DNA of 64,000 nt, from the NCBI GenBank assembly GCA_029990175.1, contig JARKIP010000022.1, positions 21,860,001 through 21,924,000 on the forward strand. The letters run 5' to 3'. The notes beneath the pieces are model-generated. The model searched no databases. It saw nothing but the letters and a program-made list of their open reading frames with translations, and was not told where the DNA came from. Numbering within the stretch: the stretch's first letter is position 1; each line of letters begins with the position of its first letter. The DNA comes from Petunia secreta (Eukaryota > Streptophyta > Magnoliopsida > Solanales > Solanaceae). Shown here piece after piece: positions 1 through 10,330 of this stretch. Made by a program: the position numbers and the translations under genes.

Positions 1-449
1 CCTGACTGAATAATTGGGATTCGAAATATGACTAAGCGATATACAATTTATAATTAAAATTAAACAAAAGGCTCTTTTCTACAAATTGTTTTCTTCTTTA
101 GGGCACTTCAACGAAATAGACCTTGCAAAAACAAATTAACTTAGTTAGTATATCAAAACAAAATAATGATGATTAAATAAAAGTAATATAATTTAAAAGT
201 TATCTTCGGGAGCGTAATCTTCAAAATTATTCATCCAAATGTACCTCGCAAAAAATATGAAAATGAATTAGTACTTCACTTAATAATTATAACAAGAATA
301 ACAATAAATAATAATAATAATATTAATAAATAATAATAATAATAATAATGAAAATAATAATAATAGGATTTTCTTTTAAATATTCTTGTTCAAACTAGAC
401 CGGTCTCTCATCCAATTTTACCTCGCAAAAATATAAAGAAAATAAATTA

Positions 450-517
<68 letters not shown>

Positions 518-2590
518 GGGGGAAAAGGATTTTATGAAAATGTAGGCTCAAAATGGTGTATTGCATCAAGCAGAGGTTAGGGATGTCGGTACGGCTGCAA
601 ATACGGAGCCCGGGCAGGTTTGCCATGTCAAGCACCTCCAATCCCACCACTCCACCATCGCTTACTTTGCAAAGTGATATGTATCGTCATCGCTTATTTT
701 CACGGACACGGGGTATGTGACTGTTCAAGTGTAGTATCCATTCGAATCACTCAATAGGCCTCAAATAAATTATTTAATTATTTTCCTTGGCCGAAATTGG
801 TATAGCATCCGTCAATTCATTATATTTCCGTATTATCCTTGTATAGGCCCCAAATTAAAATATTTTCATAAGCCTTATTAGCTTTTTGTAATGCTCTGTT
901 CAACTGCCAAATAGGACTAGAAGGGGGACGAGCACATTTGCAACACTCAATCCAAATCGATAGCACAACAAATCAATAACAAACCCAATATAAAGAATAG
1001 GTCCAAATTAGCAAGGGTCAAGTACAATATATAATTCAGTCAACGAGAACAAAATAATGGCCAACAACCCAGTCACTGTAACCAGAGGAAAGGGGCCAAA
1101 CATTTCCCTTATTAGCTTCTATTACCAGAAGCCCAAACAAGAAACAAAGGGCTTGCAGAAAACCTGCAAAAAAGCTCATAACAACAGTAAAGGGGAAAAC
1201 ATAGCCGATCGAACAAGAGAACCAGTCGATAACGGGATAAGAAATCAGGGAAACAGTGATGTCCGACAAAGAGGAAGTTTCCACTGGGTGAAAGAAATAA
1301 TCTAATGGGTCAACCCAAGACAAAAGATCGATTTCAACCAGAACCCCTTCTCTTGATTAATCACAGCCCACCATCGATCATCAAGCAGAAGTGGAGGAGC
1401 GATACCGACCAGAGTGTTGTCGCTGCGACTCTGACATCACTGTTGCTGTTGATATTTTGCTTCTTCTGTTCCGCTCATCTTTCAACGCTGTGGTGGTGAT
1501 GTTTCACATCGCTGCCGCTGTTTCTCCCAAATCCTCAATCTTCCCCTCTCCCGTTGGTGTTTACACAGTTTTGGTGGGTATGTGTGTGCGTGTAATGGGT
1601 GTTGCGTATGGTGTGTGGGTGTGTGTGTAATGTTTGTGCTGCTGGTGGTGGTGGTTTTCCTTGGTGGAGACGGTAGGTGACGAGTGAAAGAGAAAAGGGT
1701 TCTCTCGATTGTTTTTGTGTGTCTGTGCAATGTATATGTGTAGTGGAATTAAAAAAAAGCAGAGGATGATAGTGATGATATAGGCAGTGTGTGTGTTGAT
1801 TTGTACTGTGTGAATAATTGTCCCCATCTGTGTGTATGCTGATGTATCTGTGTATATAGTCAAAAATTTAGGAGAGAGTCGGTTGAAGCTAGAGTGGCTT
1901 TAGGCAGACGTTGGGGCTGATTTGGGAATTAGTTGAGCAGTGAGAGATTTGGGGAATTTTTAGTGAATTAGGAGATATGATTTTGCCAAAAATAGGGAGA
2001 GACTAGGGTGGGATGAACTTGGACTAATTTAAGGGAAAAGGAGTGATTTAGGACCGTAACTAATAGGAATTGTGTCCAGATTCAAAATGTGAGTAAGAAT
2101 TTGTATATGAATTTGGACAACTACGTCAGGATTATAAAATGAAATGAGAAGGACACGGACAATTTTGGACTCCTAATTAAATTAGTGGTTGCAACTAAAA
2201 TAAAATAAATAAAGATATAAATACGTATATGTACTATATACAATAAAATAAATGAAAAGCGAAATGCACACACAAAAGTAGATTGGGATATAAATTAAAT
2301 TAATTGAATATAAATAACCACAAATATTTATTAAATGTATTAAATTGCACAAAAAGCCACAATTATTTATTAAATACTAAAACCGCACAAACAATCATAT
2401 TTTAACAGATAGCCTAAATAATGCAAAATTACATACTATAGCCATATTTAAGTATGTAATATACAAGTAGATGATAACACACGTAAATGCATGTCTTCAA
2501 ATGCAAATTATGCACAAATAGTCGAATTGCATCTTTAAGTGAAATCATAGCCGATTTTTTAAAAAGGAGGGACAAAATTGGGTGTCAACA
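1..2590 (-). repeat. 3' LTR of the Ogre/Tat-type element (incomplete)
   Basis: This stretch aligns throughout with 17171-19798, starting at the shared text around 'taattgggattcg' versus 'taattagaattcg' and ending in the same GGTGTCAACA. About 260 bp of the outer end is missing beyond the window. Read on the minus strand, the LTR opens TGTTGACACCC. Differences from the other LTR are scattered substitutions and small indels, especially in the AAT microsatellites. The many short reading frames here, including a tyrosine run encoded by the trinucleotide repeat, are not genes. Confidence 0.85.
300..517. repeat. (AAT)n microsatellite tracts inside the LTR
   Basis: There are two AAT/TAA-rich tracts, about 300-365 and 451-517, the second an almost pure trinucleotide run. 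The homologous LTR has its long pure run at the first position (about 17480-17570), while its second position is degenerate. The two LTRs have therefore expanded different tracts. Confidence 0.9.
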
Positions 2591-2603
2591 GCTGCCCCTC
2601 TTT
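2591..2603 (-). promoter_or_regulatory. Polypurine tract of the Ogre/Tat-type element
   Basis: On the minus strand the sequence reads AAAGAGGGGCAGC directly before the LTR start TGTTGACACC. This is the purine-rich primer site for plus-strand DNA synthesis expected immediately upstream of a 3' LTR, and together with the PBS at 16889-16906 it fixes the orientation. Confidence 0.75.
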
Positions 2604-4019
2604 GCCCGGGGATGATGAAAGAGTCTTTGGGCAAAGATAGTTGACAGAGTAGCCAATTTTGTCACGACTTGTATGCAAAATAATTGAAAAGGAAAAATTG
2701 GAGTTTTGGGGTATTTTTGGCCGAACCCCGGTCTCTGAGTTGCCTACATATCTCGGGTTTCACGTGAATCAGGCGGTGTGTAGTTCTAGAATGGCATGTT
2801 GCCTGTGTATGATGTTTATTGCGCACGATTTTGGATGTAAAGGCTAAACTTATCCAAGTATGTAAAGTTTAGATTCATGTTTGCTTTGCTTTTTGGCGAG
2901 ATAAATGAAGAAATGATGCAGAGGTATTATCGAAGATGAGATAACATCAATAGATCAAGCATGGAAAAAGAGGCTTATAATCATCCTAGTTATGAGAATG
3001 TAGCGCGCTACACATCCATAAAGAGGAGTTTATATGTACATAGTTTCCACTTCATCTCGATAAATGAGTAATCTCGCCTTCATATTGCCTCGACTGAGTT
3101 GGGAAACATTTGAGGAGCGGAATTTATAAATGCGCACGATTCAGATATAAGGGCACGATCAAGCACGAAAACACGCACGATTGACGTAGATGTGCATGAA
3201 TTAGGAAGGAATACGAAACTGACACCCAATCAACAAGGAAGGATTAGGTAGACCACTGGTGCGAGTACGGAATTGTAGCTTTGAGCGCTTTGAACTCAGC
3301 AAAATAGGTACCTTGCGGGTGTAGGAAAAGCATCATCTGTAGGATTAAACTTTTTGTTTTGTATGTGTTTGAGGTTTTGTGGTTGCACAGTTGGTAGTGA
3401 TTTTGGGAGCAGGTGTGAGAGTATGGCGCGGGGTTTGTCTAGAGATTGGGGAGTACCCTGCAGCAAAATCAGGATAAATGCAAAAAAAGATAAAGCTAAA
3501 GATAAAGCAAACTACCCTTTTGAGTTGAGCTTTCCTTTGTCGTGTAGTTGTCCAGTCTACTTTCAGGTGCTCAGGGCTAGGGAATGTGTGCCTCTCCTCT
3601 GGGGGATATCCATTTGCTTAGTGCTTCTCGTCAAGGAATAATTGCTTCGTCGTGCCCAGCTATCGTTGGATCATCTTGACCGTGCAACGCCGGATTGTAT
3701 GTCCTACAATAAAAGTAAGTTTTGTAAAATAATATGTATGTAAACGCATAAAGAGACTTCCCTGTTGGCTGGGTAGTTGTCTTATCATATGCTTGTTTGA
3801 TTGATGTCTCATCCACATATGCGAACCTAGTATCTTTCCAATGCTATGCCCACCAATGCGGACCTTATGCTTCAAACTGCTGAATTATATCTGGAAATGC
3901 GGACCCTACTCTGCTACAAATTGTTGTAATTCTCACCACTGCGAAACCTATATATCTGCCGACACAGATTCTATGCTCCTTCAACTGATGTCATGACCAC
4001 CATCGCGGACCCTATATAT
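2604..4019 (-). other. Noncoding 3' untranslated stretch of the Ogre/Tat-type element
   Basis: No reading frame here carries a recognisable domain. The segment lies between the minisatellite and the 3' LTR, where Ogre/Tat elements carry long noncoding sequence. The part from about 3900 grades into diverged copies of the minisatellite unit ('gcggaccctat' motifs). Nothing else identifiable was seen. Confidence 0.6.
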
Positions 4020-4710
4020 CCACCGACATGGATTCTATGCCTCTCAAATTGTTATTATGTCCACCGATGCGGACCCTTTATATCCACCGACATGGATTCT
4101 ATGCTTGTCATGTCCAAAGACGCGGACCCTATATATCCACCGACATGGATTCTATGCCTCTCAAATTGATGTCATGTCCACCGATGGGGACCCTATATAT
4201 CCACCGACATGGATTCTATGCTTGTCATGTCCACAGACACGGACCCTATATATCTACCGACATGGATTCTATGCTTGTCATGTCCACAGACGCGGACCCT
4301 ATATATCCACCGACATGGATTCTATGTTTGTCCAATTGATGTCATGTCCATAGACGCGGACCCTATAGATCCACCGACATGGATTCTATGCCTCTCAAAT
4401 TGATGTCATGTCTACCAATGCGGACCCTATATATCCACCGATATGGATTCTATGCCTCTCAAATTGATGTCATGTCCACAAACGCGGACCCTATATCCGA
4501 ACAGTACTATAAGAATCGGTACTGAACAACCCGCCTGTAATTGTACACCACCGACATGGATGCTATGCCTCTCAAATTGATATCATGTCCACCGATGCGG
4601 ACCCTATATATCCACCGATATGGATTCTATGCCCCTTAAAATTGATGTCATGTTCATCGATGCGGACCCCATATATCCACTGACATGGATTCTTTGTTTG
4701 TATATTGCTT
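4020..4710. repeat. Minisatellite with alternating 53- and 64-bp units
   Basis: The anchor CATGGATTCTATG (or a one-base variant) recurs starting at 4027, 4091, 4144, 4208, 4261, 4314, 4378, 4442, then after an interruption at 4555, 4619 and 4684. Spacings are 64, 53, 64, 53, 53, 64, 64 and later 64 and 65. The long unit contains an extra 11 bp around 'cctctcaaattg'. A unique insert of about 50 bp (roughly 4495-4550) breaks the array. Neither unit length is a multiple of three, so the long open frames across the array are by-products of the repeat. Confidence 0.9.
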
Positions 4711-5603
4711 TGCTAGAGTTTTTAGGTATACTCGGTACCTGTGTAAACATGCGATCAAAGAAAATCTGTGAGTTTTTATCGGAGGTCAACTTGTGCATTT
4801 GATGTGTTGCACTTTGCTGCTATATCTTGTATAATTGTCCTATTGCCATGCCGTTTCTTCATCGGGTTGTATACCCTGCCAAGACAAAAGTAGAGCATAG
4901 CAAAGAAAAACTGAATACTTCTCATCGGGAGACGTTTGCGTGTTAGGTCGGGTTGTATATCTTGCAAACAAAAGTAAAGTAAAGTGCGACAAATAGAATG
5001 CTATCGTTACGTCATGCAATGTGTTAAGAAGGCTATCATGTTGCTCTTATAATGCCTTTTTTTTTTTTTTGAAATTTCTGAGGGGATCTCAAAAATTTCT
5101 GCCCCAGTGTCAAGCTTGCGCCTTTTGGAATTTTTGAGGGGATCTTCAAAAATTCTGCCCCAGTTTATTATCTATGCCGGATCACCAAGAGAGAGTAGTT
5201 GCATTGCAACGAACACCAATGTATTGACTAAATCTGCATTCGTCCTTTAGTGTGAGAATTGAATATATCGACAACTCTGATTATGTGGATATTTGAATAC
5301 CCAAACTGTGGTTTGGTGTTTGGATTTTTCCAGATTTTGGAGGCTGTCCAAAATTGTGCTTGTCTTGGGTTCTATTAGGATGTTTTCATGCTTCTTGTTT
5401 TTCAAAAGTTATGGAGTTAACTTTGATGGATAGATGTGTATAGAAAACGTATTTGTGGTTAAGGAGTTGCGGTTTCCATTTGTCGGTTCTGTTGTATCAT
5501 TATTTTGCCTTTGTCAATTAGACTCTAAATTTTATGTTTTGGTGCTGGGTATCTTGTGGTGTCATGGTATTGAATGTATAAGTGATGAGTGTAGATCTTG
5601 TTG
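4711..5603 (-). other. Noncoding internal region of the Ogre/Tat-type element
   Basis: This is sequence without recognisable coding content, ending at the gypsy-derivative insertion at 5604. It contains one partial tandem duplication (5071-5166) and a T-run just before it. The internal region resumes after the insertion at 11185. Confidence 0.5.
5071..5166. repeat. Imperfect direct repeat of about 38 bp
   Basis: The pattern 'tctgaggggatctcaaaaattt..tgccccagt' appears twice, starting near 5071 and 5128. The copies are separated by about 20 bp containing 'gtcaagcttgcgcc'. It is a small local duplication within noncoding retrotransposon sequence. Confidence 0.8.
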
Positions 5604-6260
5604 TGATAAGGGGAAAATCGAGCCAACACACTTTCCAATGTATGCTAATCTTGAAGTATACAAAGGACTTGAAGTCAAGAGCATTGGAAGTGAATTGAAG
5701 AAGCATCAAGAGAACCCAGGTCCGCTCCGCCCAAGACCTAAAGGAACCAGGCACTCCGCCTAGCTGACTCACTGTCCAATTCCTCAGGTGCACCGCCCAC
5801 AACTTAGGCGCTCCGCCTCCCTTGTTGCATTGCAGGATTTTTTCCTAGTTGTTTACTATTTTGACCATACGTGGTCTATTTCATTAAACCAAAATTGTGG
5901 GGAATTTTAGTCATTATCTTAACTTGGGAAGGACCCTATATATACCCCAAGTCCCAGTTTATTTCATTTAGATTACCTTTGATGAATGATGAACACTTTC
6001 AAGAGTTGTACCTCTTTGAGTATATGAAAGAAACCCCTTTTGGCTTGAATCTTCTAGTGGATCTAGTTGAATCTCAATCCAACCGATCATTCTATTTGCG
6101 AGGCCCGGGTGCGTCTCGAGGGTAGTTGCATAATATAGGTTGTTTATGACTTAAATCGAGGGTATCACGAGACTAGTTCCTCGTGGTTACCTCGTAGGGA
6201 GTTCAAGATCCGTCTTGCTCCTTATCTTTAATTTTCATTTCAACTTTTTGATCCTTTTCA
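5604..6260 (+). repeat. 5' LTR of the gypsy derivative
   Basis: The LTR begins TGATAAGGGGAAAATC and ends GATCCTTTTCA, and is homologous to 10498-11179 along its length. It contains GGCGCTCCGCC-type motifs near 5750-5820 and a TATA-like TATATATA at 5937-5944. Numerous substitutions separate it from the 3' LTR, suggesting an insertion older than the one at 26465. Confidence 0.9.
5937..5944 (+). promoter_or_regulatory. TATA-like box in the 5' LTR
   Basis: The TATATATA sits in the conserved context 'gaccctatatataccccaag'. The same place in the 3' LTR reads TATAAATA (10856-10863). The gypsy element at 26465-33950 has CTATAAATA at the equivalent point of its LTR. A promoter role is inferred from position and composition. 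Confidence 0.5.
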
Positions 6261-6263
6261 GTT

Positions 6264-6275
6264 TGACATCAGAGC
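6264..6275 (+). promoter_or_regulatory. Primer-binding site, initiator tRNA-Met type, two mismatches
   Basis: TGACATCAGAGC lies four bases after the 5' LTR. The usual plant tRNA-Met PBS is TGGTATCAGAGC, so two positions have changed. The following 'aaggctcggg' matches the region downstream of the PBS in the element at 26465-33950. Confidence 0.75.
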
Positions 6276-6756
6276 AAGGCTCGGGATTTATTTCTACAAA
6301 CCCTCGACCCTTGTTATCGTGCCTACATTAGTTTCTATTTAGATTCTTGTTCTTGTTATTGGAAAAGAAGAAAAATACAAAAAAATCGAAAAAGCTGAAA
6401 AAACACAAAAAATTAGCTTGTGATTCTTGGATTGATTGACCCATTGATTGATTGATATCAGGGTTTGTTCTGGATTGAAAACCCGTGGATTTAGTACCAA
6501 TATCTTGAGATTTGGAGTTGTATAACAAAAGATTGAAGAAATCAAAACCCCTTTTTAAAACCCTAAGTTTGAAATTTTGAATGATGATTGTGCCTTTGTT
6601 ATTGGGTGTTTGTTGATGAAAATTATTGGGGTTTGTTGAGATTAGCATAATACAACTTTGGGTACCTTTAATTTTGACAAAACACGGTGAAATTGATCCA
6701 AAATTGGTGTTGAAATTGAAGAAACACGTTATTGGAAAAGCTGAAGAACAGCGTTT

Positions 6757-6920
6757 GGGCGCTCTGCCTGATTTGAGGCGCTCCACCTAGTTGTGTAGTG
6801 GTTTAGGCGCTCCGCCTAGCCTCAGACGCTCCACCTGGTTGTACAGTGGTTTAGGCGCTCCGCCTGGCTTACTCACTGCACCAAAGTTGGGCGCTCCGCT
6901 TAATAATAGGCGCTCCGCCT
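6757..6920 (+). repeat. Array of GGCG-NNN-CGCC motifs in the retrotransposon leader
   Basis: Six to seven copies or near-copies of GGCGCTCCGCC occur within about 165 bp, separated by 10-30 bp of variable sequence. Each copy is an interrupted palindrome with GGCG and CGCC arms around a 3-base centre. The same motif family recurs in both LTRs of this element, and in the LTRs and leader (32436-32580) of the other gypsy element. Confidence 0.85.
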
Positions 6921-6941
6921 AACCCTTTAGCGTGGTTTTAG

Positions 6942-7339
6942 GTAGTTTTCTTCTAGGATTTCGCATTTTATTTGATTGCATTGCATCCCGTTAGTACTAT
7001 TGGAGTAACATTCCTACTCGATTAGTACTAATTATTTGAGCCTTTAGGATCATCGTGCTTAGTGGAGAGTAGAGCTCAAAGAAGACTCGTATTAACTTCT
7101 TGATTCAAGTCCTCATTTTAAAATGCTTAACATCCATCGAGTCAAATTAACTCCACTCACCCCAGAGAGCACTTGACTTGTGGATTGATTGATAGAGTTA
7201 AGGACTGTTGTTCAACTATGTGATGCTACTGGTTCAAGCTTTAGTGATATATCCCCACCACTATACGAGTGTACCCGAGTGACACTAAAGTTAGGTGTGT
7301 GTATGAGGTTGTTTCACTAACCGTTTGCTTGTTTTGTAG
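6942..7339 (+). other. Candidate leader intron just upstream of gag
   Basis: A donor-like TTTTAG|GTAGTTTTC and a pyrimidine-rich acceptor-like TTGTTTTGTAG|GCACC lie 398 bp apart, with the gag ATG five bases after the acceptor. The element at 26465-33950 has a matching pair (CAG|GTAGTTTC to TGTGTAG|GTACA) 396 bp apart in the same position. Splicing is inferred from these signals only; simple sequence conservation of the leader could also explain them. Confidence 0.35.
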
Positions 7340-7344
7340 GCACC

Positions 7345-8412
7345 ATGGTTAGTGAAGGTGATGATACTGTTAAGACTGTCTTGGCTACTATCATGGCCAA
7401 GATAGAAGCCATGAGTTTGAGGATTGAAAATATTGAACGAGGGACCCCGAAGAAAGCCAAATATGATATATCTTCCTTTGAATCCTTTGCTTCTACTTGG
7501 TGGGAGTCGGCCAAAAGGTATAGGAGAAGGAATGCTTTGCCCGTGAACCTTACTTGGGATGAATTGAAACGTGTGATGGATGAAAAGTATGTGACCCAAA
7601 AGTATCTTCATGATCAACTCACACGACTTTATGAGTTGAAGCAAGGTTCCAACACGGTTGAAGAGTACTACAATGAATTTGAGAAAATCCGTATGGCCTT
7701 TGACACGGATGTGGAGGAAGATGAACAAGCCGTGGTTCGATTCAAGAATGGTTTGAACCAAGAGATAGTATCTCAATTGAGGTTTCAAAAGTATGGTTCT
7801 AATCATGATCAATTTGAAGACGCGGTTGAAGCTGAGAAATGGCTCCAAGAAGAGAAGTCTAACCGCTACAAGGGTGCTACTTCTACTCCCTTGAGTAAAC
7901 AAAAAGAATGGAAGTCTCCAAACACAAATGGTGCAGGTGCCAGCCGAGATGTGAAGAAGACCTATGAGAAGCCAACACCAAATGTGGGAGGTAACTCTAA
8001 AACTTATTTAAATGCCCATACTTCTACTTCAACTCAATGCTATAAGTGCAAAGGATATGGCAACTTTGCAAGAGATTGCCCTACCCGAAAGACCATTATT
8101 GTTATGGATGATGGGTTGGTATATGAACAAGAGAGTGAGCCCGAAAATGAGGAGAGTTATGTAGTTGCTTGTGAAGAAGCTACGGCAGAAGGGGATGATC
8201 CTAACTTGTTCTTAGTAGTTAGGAGGAGTTTGAGCACCATATTCATGGAAGATGAGGTAGAAAATGAGCAAAGAGAAAACTTTTTTCATGCTAGATGTCA
8301 TGTGATGGGGCAAATGTGCTCAATGGTTATTGATTCGGGAAGTTGTGCTAACATAGTGAGCCAATCCTTGATTTCCCAATTGAAATTGCCGACCCTAAAG
8401 CACCCAAAGTAA
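7345..8412 (+). CDS. gag: Gypsy Gag with C-terminal aspartic protease motif, shortened and with an altered zinc knuckle
   Basis: This is a 355-residue frame. The start is chosen because MVSEGDD aligns with the MSSEGDD gag start of the other gypsy element and sits right after an acceptor-like site. Residues about 45-180 form the retrotransposon capsid-type domain (motif STWWES, then LYELKQG). Residue 232 begins a zinc knuckle CYKCKGYGNFARDC in which the usual histidine is asparagine. DSG at residues 330-332 is the protease active site. Compared with the other element, the frame jumps from the N-terminal coiled segment to ISSFESF, so the Gly/Arg-rich linker and LPTFKG region are missing, apparently in frame. 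It ends at a TAA replacing a codon that follows KHPK in the relative. Packaging and protease roles are family knowledge; activity here is doubtful. Confidence 0.85.
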   Translation: MVSEGDDTVKTVLATIMAKIEAMSLRIENIERGTPKKAKYDISSFESFASTWWESAKRYRRRNALPVNLTWDELKRVMDEKYVTQKYLHDQLTRLYELKQGSNTVEEYYNEFEKIRMAFDTDVEEDEQAVVRFKNGLNQEIVSQLRFQKYGSNHDQFEDAVEAEKWLQEEKSNRYKGATSTPLSKQKEWKSPNTNGAGASRDVKKTYEKPTPNVGGNSKTYLNAHTSTSTQCYKCKGYGNFARDCPTRKTIIVMDDGLVYEQESEPENEESYVVACEEATAEGDDPNLFLVVRRSLSTIFMEDEVENEQRENFFHARCHVMGQMCSMVIDSGSCANIVSQSLISQLKLPTLKHPK

Positions 8413-9617
8413 TACCGTTCACAATGGTTAAGTGAGTGTGGGGAGTTGAAAGTGGGTTAAACAAGTGTAGATAGAGTTTAACATTGGAAACTATAGACAA
8501 AATCATGTTTGATGTGGTCCCGATGCAAGCTTTCCATCTTCTATTTGGGAGGCCATGGCAATACGATAGATGTGTGATAAATGATGGCCGGACAAACTCC
8601 TATACGGTTAAGCAAGGTGTAAATAAGTATGTGCTTAAACCTTTGACACCGAGGCAAGTGAGGGAGGACTACAAGCGCATAAAAGAGTTGAAAAAAGTGG
8701 CTAAAGCTAAGCTACCTATGGTACTTGAGCCCGAAGCCAACAATATTGTTGTCATGCCAATGCAAGTTGAAAATGAGAGTCACTCTACTCCAAATGATGA
8801 TAATCTTGAGTCTCATTCCATTGTACTTGAAAATGAGAGACAAAAGAAAGAGAGAAGTGAGGGAGTGACCGGTGACAATCCAAGAGAGGAAAAAGGAGAG
8901 GATTTGAGGAGTGATGTTAGAGGATTGTAACCACAAACTACATTTGACCTTGAGGGAAAATTGAGAGAAAGGAGAGGTGAGCAAAGAAAAATTGAGAGTG
9001 AGAGCACCCATTGTTCTAACTATTCTTCATCTTCTACTTTTTCTTGTGTTAGCTCTTGTGTAGGTACATTTGAAGACAAGCCATTGGAGCCTCAACCATG
9101 TGCTTGGAAGAAAAGACAAGAGGATGAAAATCTTCAATGTGAGCTTCATGAAGGAAGAGTTGAACATGACACTTCAAGCAATGTGAGTGCTCAAGGAAGT
9201 AACTCAAGTGTAAGTGTTTCTTCACCTTCTCATGCGCCTCCTAGTTACGTTTCTTGTAATGACTCAATGCTAGTTGTTATTTGTGATGCATCAAATGAAT
9301 ATTCCACTAGTGAAGAGTCTAGTAGTCAACTTGTGTGTTCTTGTGTATCACTAGTTGAGAGGAATGCTAAGCCATATCATGATGTGAGCTCATTGTTCAA
9401 TGAACCTCTCCCTAGTGTAGATTTTATAGTTGACTTTGATTGTGACCTTTGCTATGACACGCCACCAATTTTTGACAAAAGGGGAGATGAGGAAGTCGAT
9501 CATACCCTTGTTGATATGCTTCTCTTTGTGGACCTATGTGTTATGGTAAGGATGGTAATAACCTTGAGGAGTCCAAATTGCATGAGTTGGACAAGGTTGT
9601 CTATGATGACTCCTTAA
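8413..9617 (+). pseudogene. Protease tail fused in frame to a Ser/acidic-rich domain of unknown function (broken)
   Basis: After the gag stop the homologous frame continues with small indels (QWLSECGELKV) and is open from about 8484. The protease-flanking motif LLFGRPWQYDR and LTPRQV follow. From about 8750 homology to other gypsy elements ends and the frame runs on as a charged, Ser/Cys-rich sequence. It is interrupted only by one TAA at 8928-8930, since the frames on both sides are the same. In a functional gypsy element RT would begin about here, but no RT motif exists. The frame is lost by a shift near 9536. I do not recognise the domain. Confidence 0.7.
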
Positions 9618-9757
9618 GTGAGAGTGATGAACCTAGTCTTGATACTATGCCTTTGTTTCATCATGAAAGTGAGATGCATACTTTTACTAATCCATTGTTT
9701 GAAGGCATTTTCATTTGTGGAGTGAATTGTATCGGACTAGGGTTGGTAGTAGAATAG
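9536..9757 (+). pseudogene. Middle part of the unknown domain, shifted frame
   Basis: After the frameshift near 9536 the same acidic, Ser/Glu-rich style continues (for example SLSESDEPSLDT). It then breaks again near 9715-9720, where 'NPLFEG' is followed by a shift. The motif NPLFE recurs about 40 residues later in the next segment, hinting at an internal repeat. No homology was recognised. Confidence 0.5.
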
Positions 9758-10218
9758 AACCTCCTTGGTGTGAAGGATTTGACCACTTAGGCAACCCATT
9801 GTTTGAGAGCTTGAGTGAGGTAAATGACTCTTTGAGTGACCCTACTATTGATTGTTTAGGTTATGATGAAAAAGAAGCCATTATCAATACCTTTCTTGAG
9901 AGTTTGTCTTATGGGAAGGGTTGCTTAGGTGATGAACTTGGAAGAGAAAAGGAAATCCTTGGTATGAGTGAGTATGCTCTAAAGAAGGGAAGTGGATTAA
10001 TTGATATTAATTGTAGTTTGGGCTATTTGACTGACTCCACTCCACATGTTAGTCACACTTTGAGGATGGATTGGTGTGTTGATCGTGAGCTTAAGGATCA
10101 AGGGGATTTTGATAGTTTGATCTTACATTTCCCATGTCCCCATGACCTATTTGCTCATTCTTGTGTTGAGTGCATGTTTTCATTAAACCACGTACTTGTT
10201 GTTCTCCTTGAGACTTGA
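9715..10218 (+). pseudogene. C-terminal part of the unknown domain
   Basis: This is a 167-residue open segment in a third frame, beginning around 'EPPWCEGFDHLGNPLFESL' and ending at TGA near 10218 after a hydrophobic tail. Composition remains acidic with scattered Cys and Trp (DWCVDREL). There is no transmembrane prediction beyond the short hydrophobic end, and no catalytic motif I recognise. With the two preceding segments it makes up roughly 430 residues standing where RT, RNase H and integrase should be. Confidence 0.5.
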
Positions 10219-10330
10219 TTTTTGTGATTATTATTGATACTTGATATACCATAAGAGTGTGTTTTCCACACTTCTTTCACTAACCTACTTTCGAAGTAGG
10301 AGGTTTTGTGTTTGCTTGTCATTGCTTGTA

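Noticed and set aside
447..650. Minus-strand frame with a long tyrosine run
   Set aside because: It is a translation of the AAT/TAA microsatellite inside an LTR; there is no domain and the other LTR does not conserve the run.
1036..1323. Minus-strand frame with hydrophobic, signal-like segments, repeated at 18239-18472
   Set aside because: It lies inside the Ogre-type LTR; the second copy is shortened and shifted, with no sign of coding constraint.
4028..4403. Several overlapping open frames of about 100 codons on the plus strand
   Set aside because: They are created by the 53/64-bp minisatellite in all frames and have no independent coding support.
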